From assembly GCF_009806555.1 (NCBI RefSeq), contig NZ_VUOK01000021.1, forward strand, positions 372,001 to 436,000: a stretch of DNA of 64,000 nucleotides, given 5' to 3'. Position 1 is the first letter of the stretch. Each line of letters starts with the position of its first letter. The notes beneath the pieces are model-generated. The model had not been told where the DNA came from. It did no database searches and saw only the letters and a list, made by a program, of their open reading frames with translations. The translations under genes were made by a program, and so were the position numbers. This document shows positions 32,315 through 43,857 of this stretch, one piece after another. This stretch comes from Methylobacterium sp. 2A. GTDB taxonomy: Bacteria; Pseudomonadota; Alphaproteobacteria; Rhizobiales; Beijerinckiaceae.

Positions 32315-33157
32315 TCATCCCGCCGCCACGAGCCGCTCCGCCCCCGTGAACACCGTGACCGAGTCGGCCCGCGCGATGGCGCAGAGCGTGATTCCGTGCG
32401 CCCGGGCGCGGTCCAGAGCCAGGGAGGTCGGCGCGGAGATCGCCACGATGACGGCGGCGCCGAGACGCGCCGCCTTCTCGACCATCTCGAACGAGCAGCG
32501 GCTGGTGATCACGAGGAACCCCTGATCGGCCGGAGTCCCGGACCGGATCAGGGCGCCGATCAGCTTGTCGAGGGCATTGTGGCGCCCGACATCCTCCCGC
32601 ACGGCCAGGAGTTCCCCGTCGAGCGCCGCCCAGGCGGCGGCATGGACCGCCCGTGTCTCGGTCCCGAGCCGCTGCGCGGCGTCGAGGCTCGCGAGGGCCC
32701 GGGCAATCGCCGGCAGCGGGAGCCGGAGATCCGTGACGGCGCGCATCTCCGCCCGCGGCAATTCCGCGAGATCCTCGATGCCGCAGACGCCGCATCCGGT
32801 GCGCCCGCTGATCGCGCGCTTGCGGGCGAGGTGCTCGCGCAGCCGTCCCGGGGCCAGCTCGACATGGAGCCGCACCCCGTCCGGACCAACCTCGACCCGC
32901 GTTTCGCGGATCTCCCCCGCCCCCTCGACGATCCCTTCGGTGAGACTGAAGCCGTAGGCGAAATCCTCGAGGTCGGCGGGCGTCGCCATCATGACCGCGT
33001 GCGGCACACTGCCATAGACGAGGTTGATCGGGGTCTCGACCGCGAGCGCCCGGTCGCCAGGCCGCATCGCATCGCCCGTATAAGCCACGACCTGCATCGG
33101 GGCGCTCAGCGAGCAGGGCGGCAGATCAGTGGGGTGAGTCCCGGTGTCCGTCGACAT
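32315..33157 (-). CDS. fdhD: Formate dehydrogenase accessory sulfurtransferase FdhD
   Basis: 280-residue cytosolic protein that passes sulfur from a cysteine desulfurase to the molybdenum cofactor of formate dehydrogenase. The CxxC pair is C122-C125 in RTGCGVCGIEDL. ETPINLVYGSVPHAVMMATP and REDVGRHNALDKLIG are FdhD signatures. Formate dehydrogenases are central in methylotrophs, but none is encoded nearby. It is divergent from the cytochrome oxidase genes with 283 bp between. Confidence 0.94.
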   Translation of the reverse strand: MSTDTGTHPTDLPPCSLSAPMQVVAYTGDAMRPGDRALAVETPINLVYGSVPHAVMMATPADLEDFAYGFSLTEGIVEGAGEIRETRVEVGPDGVRLHVELAPGRLREHLARKRAISGRTGCGVCGIEDLAELPRAEMRAVTDLRLPLPAIARALASLDAAQRLGTETRAVHAAAWAALDGELLAVREDVGRHNALDKLIGALIRSGTPADQGFLVITSRCSFEMVEKAARLGAAVIVAISAPTSLALDRARAHGITLCAIARADSVTVFTGAERLVAAG

Positions 33158-33440
33158 TCAGACCTCCGATGGCGTGGCCCCTAGGTATCGATCGCGGCGC
33201 ATGAGGCAATGCTTCGGCGGCAAACCCACGCAAGACTGAGGTGAGCCGCGCACAAACCGCCGGAAAGCGCGCGATGCGACGCTTGTGCGGTTGCGCCTTG
33301 GCGGTGCTTGTGGTCTGAAGCCCCGGTCGGATAATGCCGGGTGACACAACCGGTACTCCGTCACGTCGGTACAATCTCGCCGTTCTCAGGGATCGGCCGG
33401 TCCGACGGGAGCCAACAGCCAGGGGAGCCACGAGAGGCAG

Positions 33441-34280
33441 ATGCGGACGGTGCGGACGATCAACCGGTCACTCTGGAGCCTCGCCGCTCTCGGCGCCCTG
33501 CTCTTCCCGACAGTCCACGCCCAGGCCGCCGGCTTCGGCCAGCCTGCGCCCTGGGAGATGAGCCGACAGATTCCGGTCACCGAGAACGCCCGGGACATCC
33601 TGAGCTTCGAGACGGGCCTCCATTGGCTGTCTCTGGCCATCTCGGTCTTCGTGCTGGGGCTGATCCTGTGGTGCGTCTTCCGCTTCGGCGAGAAGCGCAA
33701 CCCCACCCCGTCGCGCACCACCCACAACACCGCCATCGAGGTCGCCTGGACGATCGTTCCGGTGCTGATCCTGGTCGCCGTGGCGATCCCCTCCTTCCGC
33801 CTGCTGCGCACGCAGCTCTCGGACCCGAAGGCCGATATGATCGTCAAGGTCATCGGCCACGCGTGGTACTGGTCCTACGAGTATCCGCAGACCGAGGCCG
33901 GCGGCGGCTTCGCCTTCGACGCCAACATCGACGAGGACAAGCAGCCGCGCCTGCTCCAGACCGACAACGAGATGGTGGTCCCGGTCGGCAAGATCGTGAA
34001 GATCCAGGTCACCGCCGCGGATGTGCTGCATTCCTGGGCCATGCCGTCCTTCGGCTTCAAGATCGATGCCGTTCCGGGCCGCCTGAACCAGATGTGGTTC
34101 AAGGCCGAGAAGGAGGGCACGTTCCACGGCCAGTGCTCCGAGCTGTGCGGCCAGCGCCACGCCTACATGCCGATCGTGGTCCGCGTGGTCAGCGAGCAGG
34201 CCTATGCCGACTGGCTGAAGGAGGCGAAGACCAAATACGCCCGCATCGACACCGGCACGAGCTTCGCCGAGGCGCGCTGA
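33441..34280 (+). CDS. ctaC: Cytochrome c oxidase subunit II
   Basis: 279-residue subunit carrying the CuA centre that accepts electrons from cytochrome c. There is a signal peptide, two membrane helices (LHWLSLAISVFVLGLILW and TAIEVAWTIVPVLILVAVAI), then a cupredoxin domain with CuA ligands in VLHSWAMPSFG and HGQCSELCGQRHAYMP. First gene of the aa3 oxidase locus; ctaD follows after 50 bp. Confidence 0.96.
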   Translation: MRTVRTINRSLWSLAALGALLFPTVHAQAAGFGQPAPWEMSRQIPVTENARDILSFETGLHWLSLAISVFVLGLILWCVFRFGEKRNPTPSRTTHNTAIEVAWTIVPVLILVAVAIPSFRLLRTQLSDPKADMIVKVIGHAWYWSYEYPQTEAGGGFAFDANIDEDKQPRLLQTDNEMVVPVGKIVKIQVTAADVLHSWAMPSFGFKIDAVPGRLNQMWFKAEKEGTFHGQCSELCGQRHAYMPIVVRVVSEQAYADWLKEAKTKYARIDTGTSFAEAR

Positions 34281-34291
34281 GCCCCGGCTGA

Positions 34292-35959
<1,668 letters not shown>

Positions 35960-35969
35960 TAGAACACCG

Positions 35970-35993
35970 CGAGGGCCGCATCCGCGGCCCTCG
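35970..35993. promoter_or_regulatory. Perfect hairpin between ctaD and ctaB
   Basis: A ten-base perfect stem CGAGGGCCGC/GCGGCCCTCG with an ATCC loop begins ten bases after the ctaD stop. No T-run follows, so it is more likely a 3' stabiliser or partial attenuator that sets structural-subunit messages above those of assembly genes than a full terminator. Confidence 0.5.
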
Positions 35994-36173
35994 CCCTTCC
36001 CCGGAGGCCGGCGATCCGACCTCCCGGCAAGGGCGAGCGTTGAGGGCGATCCGCACGGGCCGGGGGACCATTCCCGGGCCTCGCCCACGCCAAGCCTTGG
36101 AACAAATCGAATTCGAACCCTGACTCGGCCGTGACGCGCGTGGCCGGGCGCCGGCACAGCAGCGGCAGACGCG

Positions 36174-37124
36174 ATGACGAGCCTGACGAACAGCATCGGA
36201 CGGGACGGCCCGGCCCCCGCCCGCTCGGCGGCCGGCGGGGACGTACCGGATTATTTCGCGCTGCTGAAGCCGCGGGTGATGGTCCTCGTGATCTTCACCG
36301 CCCTGGTCGGCATGGTGGTGTCGCAGGGCCATGTGCAGCCGGCGATCGGCGCGATCTCGCTGCTGGCCATCGCGGTGGGTGCCGGCGCCTCGGGCTGCCT
36401 CAACATGTGGTGGGATGCCGATATCGACGCCGTGATGACCCGCACGGCGACGCGGCCGATCCCGTCGGGTCGGATCACCTCCGAGGAGGCCCTCGGCTTC
36501 GGCCTGTTCCTCTCGGTGGCGTCCGTGCTGGTTCTGGGGCTCGCCGCCAACCTCCTGGCCGCGGCGCTGCTCGCCTTCACCATCGTGTTCTACGCGGTGG
36601 TCTATTCGATGTGGCTGAAGCGGGCGACCGCCCAGAACATCGTGATCGGCGGCGCCGCCGGCGCCCTGCCCCCGGTCATCGGTCAGGCGGTCGTGACCGG
36701 CTCGGTCGGAATCGAGTCGCTGATCCTGTTCGCCATCATCTTCATCTGGACCCCGCCGCATTTCTGGGCGCTGGCGCTGATCAAGGCGGACGAATACGCC
36801 CGCGCCGGCATCCCGATGATGCCGAACGTCGCCGGCCCCGCCTCCACCCGCCGCCAGATCGTCTGGTACTCGCTGTTCCTGGCCCCGCTCGGGCTGGCGC
36901 CGGTCGCGCTCGGCTTCGGCGGAATGCTCTACGCGGTGATCGGCACCGTCGGCGGCCTCGGCATGGTGGCGTTCAGCATCCGCGTCCTGCGCAACCGCGA
37001 GGGCGAGGCCGAGCGGCGCGCGGCGCTCGGCATGTTCGGCTTCTCGATCCTGTACCTGTTCGCGCTGTTCTCGGCGCTGCTGGCCGAGCAGAGCTTCGGC
37101 CTGTTCCGGCCGGTCCTGGGCTGA
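36174..37124 (+). CDS. ctaB: Protoheme IX farnesyltransferase
   Basis: 316-residue membrane prenyltransferase that converts heme B to heme O, the first step toward heme A of the aa3 oxidase. The Asp-rich catalytic motif is [19 protein letters not shown], and the second cytosolic loop has [17 protein letters not shown]. About nine membrane segments. Six bases separate its stop from the following small gene, so ctaB, the CoxF-like gene and ctaG form one unit. Confidence 0.95.
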   Translation: MTSLTNSIGRDGPAPARSAAGGDVPDYFALLKPRVMVLVIFTALVGMVVSQGHVQPAIGAISLLAIAVGAGASGCLNMWWDADIDAVMTRTATRPIPSGRITSEEALGFGLFLSVASVLVLGLAANLLAAALLAFTIVFYAVVYSMWLKRATAQNIVIGGAAGALPPVIGQAVVTGSVGIESLILFAIIFIWTPPHFWALALIKADEYARAGIPMMPNVAGPASTRRQIVWYSLFLAPLGLAPVALGFGGMLYAVIGTVGGLGMVAFSIRVLRNREGEAERRAALGMFGFSILYLFALFSALLAEQSFGLFRPVLG

Positions 37125-37129
37125 GCGCC

Positions 37130-37294
37130 ATGCCGGAGCCCGAGATCCAGTATCGGCCGCTCACCCCCGAGGAAGAGAAACGGCGCCGGAAGCGTTCTGT
37201 GGCGATCGCCCTGGCGCTCGGGGCCTGGGTCCTGCTGTTCTTCGTGTTGACGATCGTCAAGCTCGGGCCGCAGATCCTCGCCCGGCCGCTCTGA
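37130..37294 (+). CDS. Short single-pass CoxF-like protein
   Basis: 54-residue protein with a charged N-terminus (PLTPEEEKRRRKRS) and one membrane helix (VAIALALGAWVLLFFVLTIVKL). Small proteins of this type sit between ctaB and ctaG in many alphaproteobacteria and are annotated CoxF or as hypothetical. It probably assists oxidase assembly, but no direct activity is known to me. The tight spacing (six bases from ctaB, eleven to ctaG) supports coding. Confidence 0.8.
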   Translation: MPEPEIQYRPLTPEEEKRRRKRSVAIALALGAWVLLFFVLTIVKLGPQILARPL

Positions 37295-37305
37295 GGAGAC
37301 CCGCC

Positions 37306-37917
37306 ATGGCCTCTGCGCAACCAAATCCGGGCCGCGGGGCAAACCGCACCGCGCTGGCCTGCGCCGGGCTCGCGGTCGGCATGGTCGGCCTCGCCTTCGC
37401 GTCGGTCCCGCTCTACGACGCCTTCTGCAAGGCGACCGGCTATGACGGCACGCCCCGCCAGGGACCGGCGCTTGCAGCCTCCGCGGCCCGGGCCGACGAC
37501 GGCATGGTGGTCCATTTCGACACCAACGTCGCGCCGGGCCTGCCCTGGAAGTTCGCCCCCGAGACGAACAGCGTCGAGGCCAAGCTCGGCGAGACCAAGA
37601 CGGTCTTCTTCCGGGTGCAGAACACCGGATCGAAGCCCTCGACGGGGGTCGCCACTTTCAACGTCCAGCCCGGCCTGATGGGCGGCTACTTCGTGAAGAT
37701 CGCGTGCTTCTGCTTCAACGCGCAGACGCTCCAGCCGGGCGAGACCCTCGACGTGCCGGTGGTCTTCTATGTCGACCCGGCGGTGCGCGACGATTCGAAC
37801 ACCGCGCATCTCTCCGAGATGACGCTGTCCTACACCTACTTCGCCAGCAGGAACGGCGAGCCGGTGACGGGTGCCGTGGCCAACACGGCACCGTCTGGGC
37901 AGAAGCGGGGATTCTGA
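37306..37917 (+). CDS. ctaG: Cytochrome c oxidase assembly protein CtaG/Cox11
   Basis: 203-residue membrane-anchored copper chaperone that delivers copper to CuB of subunit I. One N-terminal helix (TALACAGLAVGMVGLAFASVPLY) ends in the conserved YDAFCKATGYDGT. The copper-binding CFCF lies in KIACFCFNAQTLQPGE. Length is normal. Confidence 0.95.
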   Translation: MASAQPNPGRGANRTALACAGLAVGMVGLAFASVPLYDAFCKATGYDGTPRQGPALAASAARADDGMVVHFDTNVAPGLPWKFAPETNSVEAKLGETKTVFFRVQNTGSKPSTGVATFNVQPGLMGGYFVKIACFCFNAQTLQPGETLDVPVVFYVDPAVRDDSNTAHLSEMTLSYTYFASRNGEPVTGAVANTAPSGQKRGF

Positions 37918-38086
37918 TCGCAGGCGCGTGACAAAACAGGCCCGCAGCGACTAAACGTGCAGACAAGCTTGGGCGTGGTCCGTGCCGCGTCCGGCCAAGA
38001 GCAAACCACGATAAGAGCAAACAGCCAGCAGCGTCGGGCCGGACGCCGGAAACGGCGCAGGGCGGCGGGTGAGGAGCGACGGGACG

Positions 38087-38947
38087 ATGGCCGAGGCGCA
38101 CGCCAAGAATCACGACTTTCACATCCTGAACCCGAGTCCGTGGCCGCTGATCGGCGCCTTCTCGGGCTTCCTGATGGCTTTCGGCGCCGTCTTCTGGATG
38201 AAGAGCCTGCAGATCGGCACGCTGACGCCGGGTCCCTACATCTTCGGCGCCGGCGCGATCGGCGTCCTCTACACGATGTTCTCGTGGTGGAAGGACGTGG
38301 CCCACGAGGCGAATTCCGGCGATCACACCCGCGTCGTCCAGCTCCATCATCGCTACGGCATGATGATGTTCATCGCCTCCGAGGTGATGTTCTTCGTCGC
38401 GTGGTTCTGGGCCTATTTCGAGGCCGCCCTCTACACCGCCGACCCGATCCAGGTGTCGCGCGTGGAGTTCACCGGCGGCGTCTGGCCGCCCAAGGGCATC
38501 GAGGCCTTCGACCCCTGGCACCTGCCGCTCCTCAACACCCTGATCCTGCTGACTTCGGGGACCACGGTGACCTGGGCGCACCATGCCCTGCTCGAAGGGG
38601 ATCGCAAGGGCCTGAAATACGGCCTGTGGCTGACGATCATCCTCGGCGTGCTGTTCACCGCCTGCCAGGCCTACGAGTACAGCCATGCCGAGTTCGGCTT
38701 CGCGGGCAGCATCTACTCGTCGACCTTCTTCATGGCGACGGGCTTCCACGGCGCCCACGTGATCATCGGCACGATCTTCCTGGCCGTGTGCCTGTTCCGC
38801 GCCTATGCGGGCCAGTTCACGCCGCGCCAGCATCTCGGCTTCGAGTTCGCCGCCTGGTACTGGCACTTCGTCGATGTCGTGTGGCTGTTCCTGTTCGCCG
38901 CGATCTACGTGTGGGGCTCGGGCGTCTTCCACGGCGGCGCCCACTGA
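38087..38947 (+). CDS. ctaE: Cytochrome c oxidase subunit III
   Basis: 286-residue seven-helix subunit. Signatures include [40 protein letters not shown] and [19 protein letters not shown], with the terminal [21 protein letters not shown]. The ATG at 38087 is chosen because it matches the family N-terminus. A strong intrinsic terminator follows, closing the oxidase unit. Confidence 0.96.
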   Translation: MAEAHAKNHDFHILNPSPWPLIGAFSGFLMAFGAVFWMKSLQIGTLTPGPYIFGAGAIGVLYTMFSWWKDVAHEANSGDHTRVVQLHHRYGMMMFIASEVMFFVAWFWAYFEAALYTADPIQVSRVEFTGGVWPPKGIEAFDPWHLPLLNTLILLTSGTTVTWAHHALLEGDRKGLKYGLWLTIILGVLFTACQAYEYSHAEFGFAGSIYSSTFFMATGFHGAHVIIGTIFLAVCLFRAYAGQFTPRQHLGFEFAAWYWHFVDVVWLFLFAAIYVWGSGVFHGGAH

Positions 38948-38980
38948 GATCCATCCCGCCTCTGCATGGCGGGCCTGCGA

Positions 38981-39005
38981 AGGGCGGCTCCGGCCGCCCT
39001 TTTTC
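38981..39005 (+). terminator. Rho-independent terminator after ctaE
   Basis: Eight-base perfect stem AGGGCGGC/GCCGCCCT with a TCCG loop, followed by five T residues (the last pairs of the stem run into the T-tract). It lies 34 bp after the ctaE stop. Confidence 0.85.
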
Positions 39006-39094
39006 GTGTGCGGAACCGGCGAATCCCCATATCGAGACCGACGACCCAGAGGCGGCGCGGTCGCGAGCGCCGTGGATCGGTCAGGAGTGACCCC

Positions 39095-39469
39095 GTGGAC
39101 CAACGCACCTTCTCGCCGCCGCCCCCGATCCCGACAGGTCTGCGGGGCCGCTGCCCGCGCTGCGGCGAGGGCCACCTGTTCAAGGGTTTCCTGGCCCTGC
39201 GCCCGTCCTGCGAAGCCTGCGGCCTCGACTATGCGCATTTCGACTCGGCCGACGGGCCCGCCTTCTTCGTCATGTCGATCGTCGGCCTCGTCGTGGTCGG
39301 TCTCGCCCTCTGGCTTGAGATCACCTACGAGCCGCCGATCTGGGTCCACGCCCTCGTGGCGACGACCTTGTCGGTCGGCCTGAGCCTGATCCTCGTCCGG
39401 CCGTTGAAGGGCCTGCTGATCGCGCTCCAGTACAGCAACAAGGCCGAGCAGGGACGCTTCAAATCGTGA
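39095..39469 (+). CDS. DUF983 family membrane protein
   Basis: 124-residue protein with an N-terminal zinc ribbon (RGRCPRCGEGHLFKGF and SCEACGLDY, four Cys) and two membrane helices (FFVMSIVGLVVVGLALWLEI and ALVATTLSVGLSLILVRPL). The GTG start at 39095 has AGGAG seven bases upstream. DUF983 genes lie next to surf1 in most alphaproteobacteria, pointing to a role in oxidase assembly, but the activity is unknown. The stop overlaps the surf1 GTG. Confidence 0.88.
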   Translation: MDQRTFSPPPPIPTGLRGRCPRCGEGHLFKGFLALRPSCEACGLDYAHFDSADGPAFFVMSIVGLVVVGLALWLEITYEPPIWVHALVATTLSVGLSLILVRPLKGLLIALQYSNKAEQGRFKS

Positions 39470-40230
39470 CTGGAGCCGCCGCCCGGGCTGCGTGGCGCGA
39501 TCTCGTCGCGCCGGGACTCGCCGCGCTGATCGCCCTGGCGATCCTGCTCGGCCTCGGAACCTGGCAGATCGAGCGCAGGGCCTGGAAAGAGGATCTGATC
39601 GCCCGCATCGTCCGGCAGACCCAGGCGGAGCCGGTCGCTCCGCCGAAGGCCGCGGATTGGGATCCCGCCCGGGACGAGTTCCGCCATGTGCGCGTTTCCG
39701 GCCGCTTCCTCAACGACAAGGAGACCCTCGTGCACGGGCTCGCCCCTGGCGAGACGCCGGGCCGCGCCCTGCAGGGCTATTACGTGCTGACGCCCCTCGT
39801 GCGCGACGACGGCGGCGTGGTGCTGATCAACCGCGGCTTCGTACCCACCGAACGCAAGGCCCAGTCCGATCGGCGGGACGGCCTGATCGAGGGTCCGACC
39901 ACGGTCACCGGCATCCTGCGCGCCAGCGAGGCCCGCGGCCTGTTCGTTCCGGAGCCGGACCCGAAACGCGGCGAGTGGTTCAACCGGGACATCGCCGGCA
40001 TCGCGGCGGCCCGCGGCCTCCCGGAGGTCGCGCCCTACCTGATCGAGGCCGATTCCACCCCCGGCCAGACCACATGGCCCCGGGGCGGTCAGTTGCGGGT
40101 CGATCTGCCCAACAACCACCTGCAATACGCGTTCACGTGGTTCGGCCTCGCCGCCTGCCTCATCGCGGTCTTTTCCGTGTTCGCATGGCGCCGCCTGCAC
40201 GAGACAGACACGCCCGACACAGCTCAGTAA
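39466..40230 (+). CDS. surf1: SURF1-family cytochrome oxidase assembly protein
   Basis: 254-residue membrane protein with a helix at each end (LAALIALAILLGLGTWQIERR and TWFGLAACLIAVFSVFAW) and a periplasmic domain between. GTWQIERRAWKEDLI and FVPTERKAQSDR are family signatures. SURF1 helps insert heme a into subunit I. It starts with GTG overlapping the DUF983 stop (GTGA). Confidence 0.94.
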   Translation: MTGAAARAAWRDLVAPGLAALIALAILLGLGTWQIERRAWKEDLIARIVRQTQAEPVAPPKAADWDPARDEFRHVRVSGRFLNDKETLVHGLAPGETPGRALQGYYVLTPLVRDDGGVVLINRGFVPTERKAQSDRRDGLIEGPTTVTGILRASEARGLFVPEPDPKRGEWFNRDIAGIAAARGLPEVAPYLIEADSTPGQTTWPRGGQLRVDLPNNHLQYAFTWFGLAACLIAVFSVFAWRRLHETDTPDTAQ

Positions 40231-40438
40231 AGATCCGCTCTGCCGAGGCGTGTACGAAGGACAGCCTCATCTGGGACGGGGCGAAAAAAGCAACGCGTTC
40301 CTTTGACGTTCGACCTCCCTAGCGGAATACTTCCCTTTGTCTTGAGCGATTGGCCGCCATCTGGATCATGTATTCAGTTTGCGGCGATCCATCGGGAGGG
40401 ACGCGGCGCCGGGCGCCGCGCGGTTCAGGGAGCGCCGC

Positions 40439-41554
40439 ATGACCAGCCATCATATCGCGACAACGGAGCGGGAGCCGATCCGCTTCGCCTATTGGGTGCC
40501 CAACGTCTCGGGCGGCCTGGTGATCAGCAAGATCCCGCAACGGACGAGCTGGGATGCTGAGTACAATCGGAAGCTTGCGCAGATCGCTGAGCAGTCGGGC
40601 TTCGACTACGCGCTGACGCAGATCCGCTTCACGGCCGGCTACGGTGCCGAATACCAGCACGAATCGGTGGCGTTCAGCCACGCCCTGCTGGCCGCCACCA
40701 CGAGGCTCAAGGTGATCGCCGCGATCCTTCCCGGCCCCTGGAATCCCACGATCGTTGCGAAGCAGGTCGCCACGATCGCGCAGCTCACCGAGAATCGCAT
40801 CGCCGTGAATATCGTGTCGGGCTGGTTCTCGGGCGAGTTCCGGGCCATCGGCGAGTCCTGGCTCGATCACGATGAGCGCTACCGCCGCTCGGAGGAGTTC
40901 ATCCGCAGCCTGCGGGGGATCTGGACCCAGGACAACTTCACCTTCCGCGGCGATTTCTATCGCTATAGCGACTACACGTTGAAGCCGAAGCCGGGCCAGC
41001 CGCTGCCCGAGATCTTCCAGGGCGGCTCGTCCCGGGCAGCGCGCGACATGGCGGCCCGGGTGTCGGACTGGTACTTCACCAACGGCAACACGCCCGAAAA
41101 TATCCGCGCCCAGGTCGACGATATCCGCACCAAGGCGGCGCAGAGCGGCAACAACCCGCGCATCGGCGTCAACGCCTTCGTGATCGCCCGCGATACCGAG
41201 GAGGAGGCCCGCGCCGTCCTTCAGGAGATCATCGACCATGCCGACGCCGATGCCGTGAAGGCTTTCGGCGACGAGGCGAAAAACGCCGGCAAGGCCTCCC
41301 CCGAAGGCGAGGGCAACTGGGCGAAATCCACCTTCGAGGATCTGGTCCAGTACAACGACGGCTTCCGCAGCAATCTGATCGGGACGCCCGATCAGATCGC
41401 CGAGCGGATCCTGGATCTCAAGGATGCCGGTGCGGATCTCGCGCTGCTGGGCTTCCTGCATTTCCAGGAAGAGGTCGCGTATTTCGGCACGCACGTGATC
41501 CCGCGGGTGCGCGCCCTGGAGGCCGCCCGCGCCCAGCGCGCCCAGGCGGCCTGA
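40439..41554 (+). CDS. sfnG: Dimethyl sulfone monooxygenase SfnG
   Basis: 371-residue FMNH2-dependent monooxygenase of the bacterial luciferase fold that oxidises dimethyl sulfone to methanesulfinate. SfnG features: FAYWVPNVSGGLVISKIPQRTSW near the N-terminus, IAAILPGPWNPTIVAKQVATI, and VNIVSGWFSGEFRAIGE. It allows use of dimethyl sulfone as a sulfur source when sulfate is scarce. sfnB follows after 40 bp. Reduced flavin must come from a reductase encoded elsewhere. Confidence 0.92.
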   Translation: MTSHHIATTEREPIRFAYWVPNVSGGLVISKIPQRTSWDAEYNRKLAQIAEQSGFDYALTQIRFTAGYGAEYQHESVAFSHALLAATTRLKVIAAILPGPWNPTIVAKQVATIAQLTENRIAVNIVSGWFSGEFRAIGESWLDHDERYRRSEEFIRSLRGIWTQDNFTFRGDFYRYSDYTLKPKPGQPLPEIFQGGSSRAARDMAARVSDWYFTNGNTPENIRAQVDDIRTKAAQSGNNPRIGVNAFVIARDTEEEARAVLQEIIDHADADAVKAFGDEAKNAGKASPEGEGNWAKSTFEDLVQYNDGFRSNLIGTPDQIAERILDLKDAGADLALLGFLHFQEEVAYFGTHVIPRVRALEAARAQRAQAA

Positions 41555-41594
41555 CAATCCACTGCTCCTTCCCTCTGTTCGTCCGGAGTCTGCC

Positions 41595-42851
41595 ATGAAC
41601 ATCGCCGTCGATGCACGGACCCTCGAACCCCAGGGCGCCCGGGGTGCACCCGGCCCTCAACGACCGCCGACCCAGGCCCATGTCATCGGCGGCGATTCGG
41701 AGGCGCTCGATATCGCCCGCCGGCTCGCGGCCGAGTTCCGCGCCGGCGCTTCGGAACGGGATCGCAACGCCGTGCGGCCGCTCGCCGAGCTGGATGCGTT
41801 CTCTCAGAGCGGGCTATGGTCGATCAACGTGCCGCGGGCCTTTGGCGGCCCTGAAGTGTCCTATCGGACCCTGGCGCAGGTCATCGCCATCATCGCGGCG
41901 GCGGACCCCGCCATCGCGCAGATCGCGCAGAACCATCTCGGCATCGTCGCGGCGATCCGGACCGTATCGGACGACGCGCAGAAGCGGCTGCTGTTCGGGG
42001 AGGTCCTGCGGGGCACCCGGTTCGGCAACGCCTTCTCGGAGCGCGGCACGAGGCGGGCGGCCGATTTCGACACGCGCTTCACCGATGCCGGCGACCATGT
42101 CGTCGTGCGTGGCCAGAAGTTCTACGCCACCGGCGCGCTCCTCGCCCATCTCGTTCCGATCGTCGCCCTCGATGACGCGGGCCGCGCTTGGTACGCCATC
42201 GCCGAGCGGGACGCGCCGGGCCTGACAATCATCGACGATTGGTCGAGCTTCGGTCAGCGCGGCACCGCGAGCGGCACCGTTCTGATCGAGGATGTCCGGG
42301 TGCCCAAGACGCATCTGGTCCCGGCCTGGAAGGGCTACGAGGCGCCCACCGCGGACGGCGCCGCGTTCCAGATCATCCAGGCGGCGGTCGATGCCGGGAT
42401 CGCCCGGGAAGCGCTGGACGACACGATCCGGTTCGTGCGCGAGAAGGCCCGGCCCTGGATCGACAGCGGGCAGGAGCGCGCCAGTGACGATCCCTACACG
42501 ATCCAGGCGATCGGCGACCTGACCATCCGCCAGCACGCCGCCGAGGCGCTGCTCGACCGGGCGGGGCTCATCCTCGACGCGGCGGTGGCCCGGCCGGATG
42601 CCGAGAACGTGGCGGCCGCCCAGCTCGCCGTGGCCGAGGCGAAGGTCCTGACCACCGAGGTTGCGCTCGCTGCCACCAACAAGCTGTTCGAGCTGTCGGG
42701 CACCCGCTCGACCCTGGCCGCCGAGAATCTTGACCGCCACTGGCGCAATGCCAGGACCCATACGCTGCACGACCCGGTCCGGTGGAAATACGCCATTATC
42801 GGCAACCACGCGCTGAACGGCGTCAACCCGCCGCTCCACGCCTGGAGCTGA
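41595..42851 (+). CDS. sfnB: SfnB-family sulfur acquisition oxidoreductase
   Basis: 418-residue flavoprotein of the acyl-CoA dehydrogenase fold, close to SfnB and DszC. Visible features: GLWSINVPRAFGGPEVSYRTLA, GNAFSERGTRR, GQKFYATGALLAHLVPIVA and the C-terminal RHWRNARTHTLHDPVRWKY typical of this group. It probably acts in alkyl sulfone or sulfur-compound oxidation with SfnG, as part of sulfur starvation metabolism. Confidence 0.9.
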   Translation: MNIAVDARTLEPQGARGAPGPQRPPTQAHVIGGDSEALDIARRLAAEFRAGASERDRNAVRPLAELDAFSQSGLWSINVPRAFGGPEVSYRTLAQVIAIIAAADPAIAQIAQNHLGIVAAIRTVSDDAQKRLLFGEVLRGTRFGNAFSERGTRRAADFDTRFTDAGDHVVVRGQKFYATGALLAHLVPIVALDDAGRAWYAIAERDAPGLTIIDDWSSFGQRGTASGTVLIEDVRVPKTHLVPAWKGYEAPTADGAAFQIIQAAVDAGIAREALDDTIRFVREKARPWIDSGQERASDDPYTIQAIGDLTIRQHAAEALLDRAGLILDAAVARPDAENVAAAQLAVAEAKVLTTEVALAATNKLFELSGTRSTLAAENLDRHWRNARTHTLHDPVRWKYAIIGNHALNGVNPPLHAWS

Positions 42852-42872
42852 CTCCCGGAGCGGATCGCCGGG

Positions 42873-43760
42873 TCAGAGCACCGGCACGCCGCGGGCCTTG
42901 GCCTGCTCGCCGGGCTCGACATGGATCGTCACCACCGCCCCGGGGATGGTCGTCTCCAGGGCGTTCTCCAGACGGTCGCAGATCGCGTGAGACTCCTCGA
43001 CGCTCATCACGCCGGGGACGACGAGATGAAAATCGATGAACGTCGCCTGCCCGGCCGCCCGGGTGCGCACGTCGTGGGCCTCCAAGGCCCCTTCGCCGTG
43101 CTCCGAGATCAGGGATCGGATCTGGGCCACCATCTCGTGCGGTGCGGCGCGGTCCATGAGGCCGTCGACCGATTCGCGCACCATCCGGTAGCCGGACCAG
43201 AGGATGTTGAGCGCCACCAGCCCAGCCACGATCGGATCGAGGACCGGATAGCCCGTCACCAGCACGGCACCCACCCCGACGAGGACGCCGCAGGACGTGA
43301 CGACATCGGCGAAGACGTGCCGCGCGTCGGCGATCAGGGCCGGCGAGCGCCACCGCTGACCCCACCGCATCAGGGCCATGGCCCAGGCCGCGTTGATGAT
43401 GCCGGCCACGACATTGATCGCCACGCCGAGGGCCGGGGCGTCGAGGGGCTTGGGGGCGAGCACGCCGTGATACGCATCGCGCAGGATCATGAGCGCCGCC
43501 ACGATGATCAGCGCGCCCTCGATCACCGCGGAGAAGAACTCGGCCTTGTGGTGTCCGTAGGGGTGGTCCTCGTCGGCGGGCCGCGCTGCGACGCGGAGCG
43601 CCATGAAGGCGCCGATCGCCGCCACCACGTTGATGATGCTCTCCAGCGCGTCCGAGTACAGCGCGAGGCTGCCGGTGAGCCATGCGGCGTAGAACTTGAG
43701 GGCCGTGACGGCGAGGCCGATGGCGGCGCTGAAGAGTGCGGCTTTCTGGGTGCGGTCCAT
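42873..43760 (-). CDS. Cation diffusion facilitator family metal transporter
   Basis: 295-residue inner-membrane exporter of divalent metals (Zn, Fe, Cd, Mn or Co), using proton antiport. Six membrane helices with paired metal-binding positions: YSDALESIINVVAAI in helix 2 and DARHVFADVVTS in helix 5 (HxxxD). Between them is DEDHPYGHHKAEFFSA. The C-terminal cytosolic domain (HDVRTRAAGQATFIDFHLVVPG) is the metal-sensing ZT dimer domain. It is convergent to sfnB. The metal is not determined. Confidence 0.93.
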   Translation of the reverse strand: MDRTQKAALFSAAIGLAVTALKFYAAWLTGSLALYSDALESIINVVAAIGAFMALRVAARPADEDHPYGHHKAEFFSAVIEGALIIVAALMILRDAYHGVLAPKPLDAPALGVAINVVAGIINAAWAMALMRWGQRWRSPALIADARHVFADVVTSCGVLVGVGAVLVTGYPVLDPIVAGLVALNILWSGYRMVRESVDGLMDRAAPHEMVAQIRSLISEHGEGALEAHDVRTRAAGQATFIDFHLVVPGVMSVEESHAICDRLENALETTIPGAVVTIHVEPGEQAKARGVPVL

Positions 43761-43857
43761 GGTCGGCGCCGAATGAGAGTCGGCGCGCCCTTACGGCATG
43801 AACCTTGGCCCAGGCCACGGCAAAGGTTCGACGCTCCCGAAAAGGTCTTAGCCTCGG

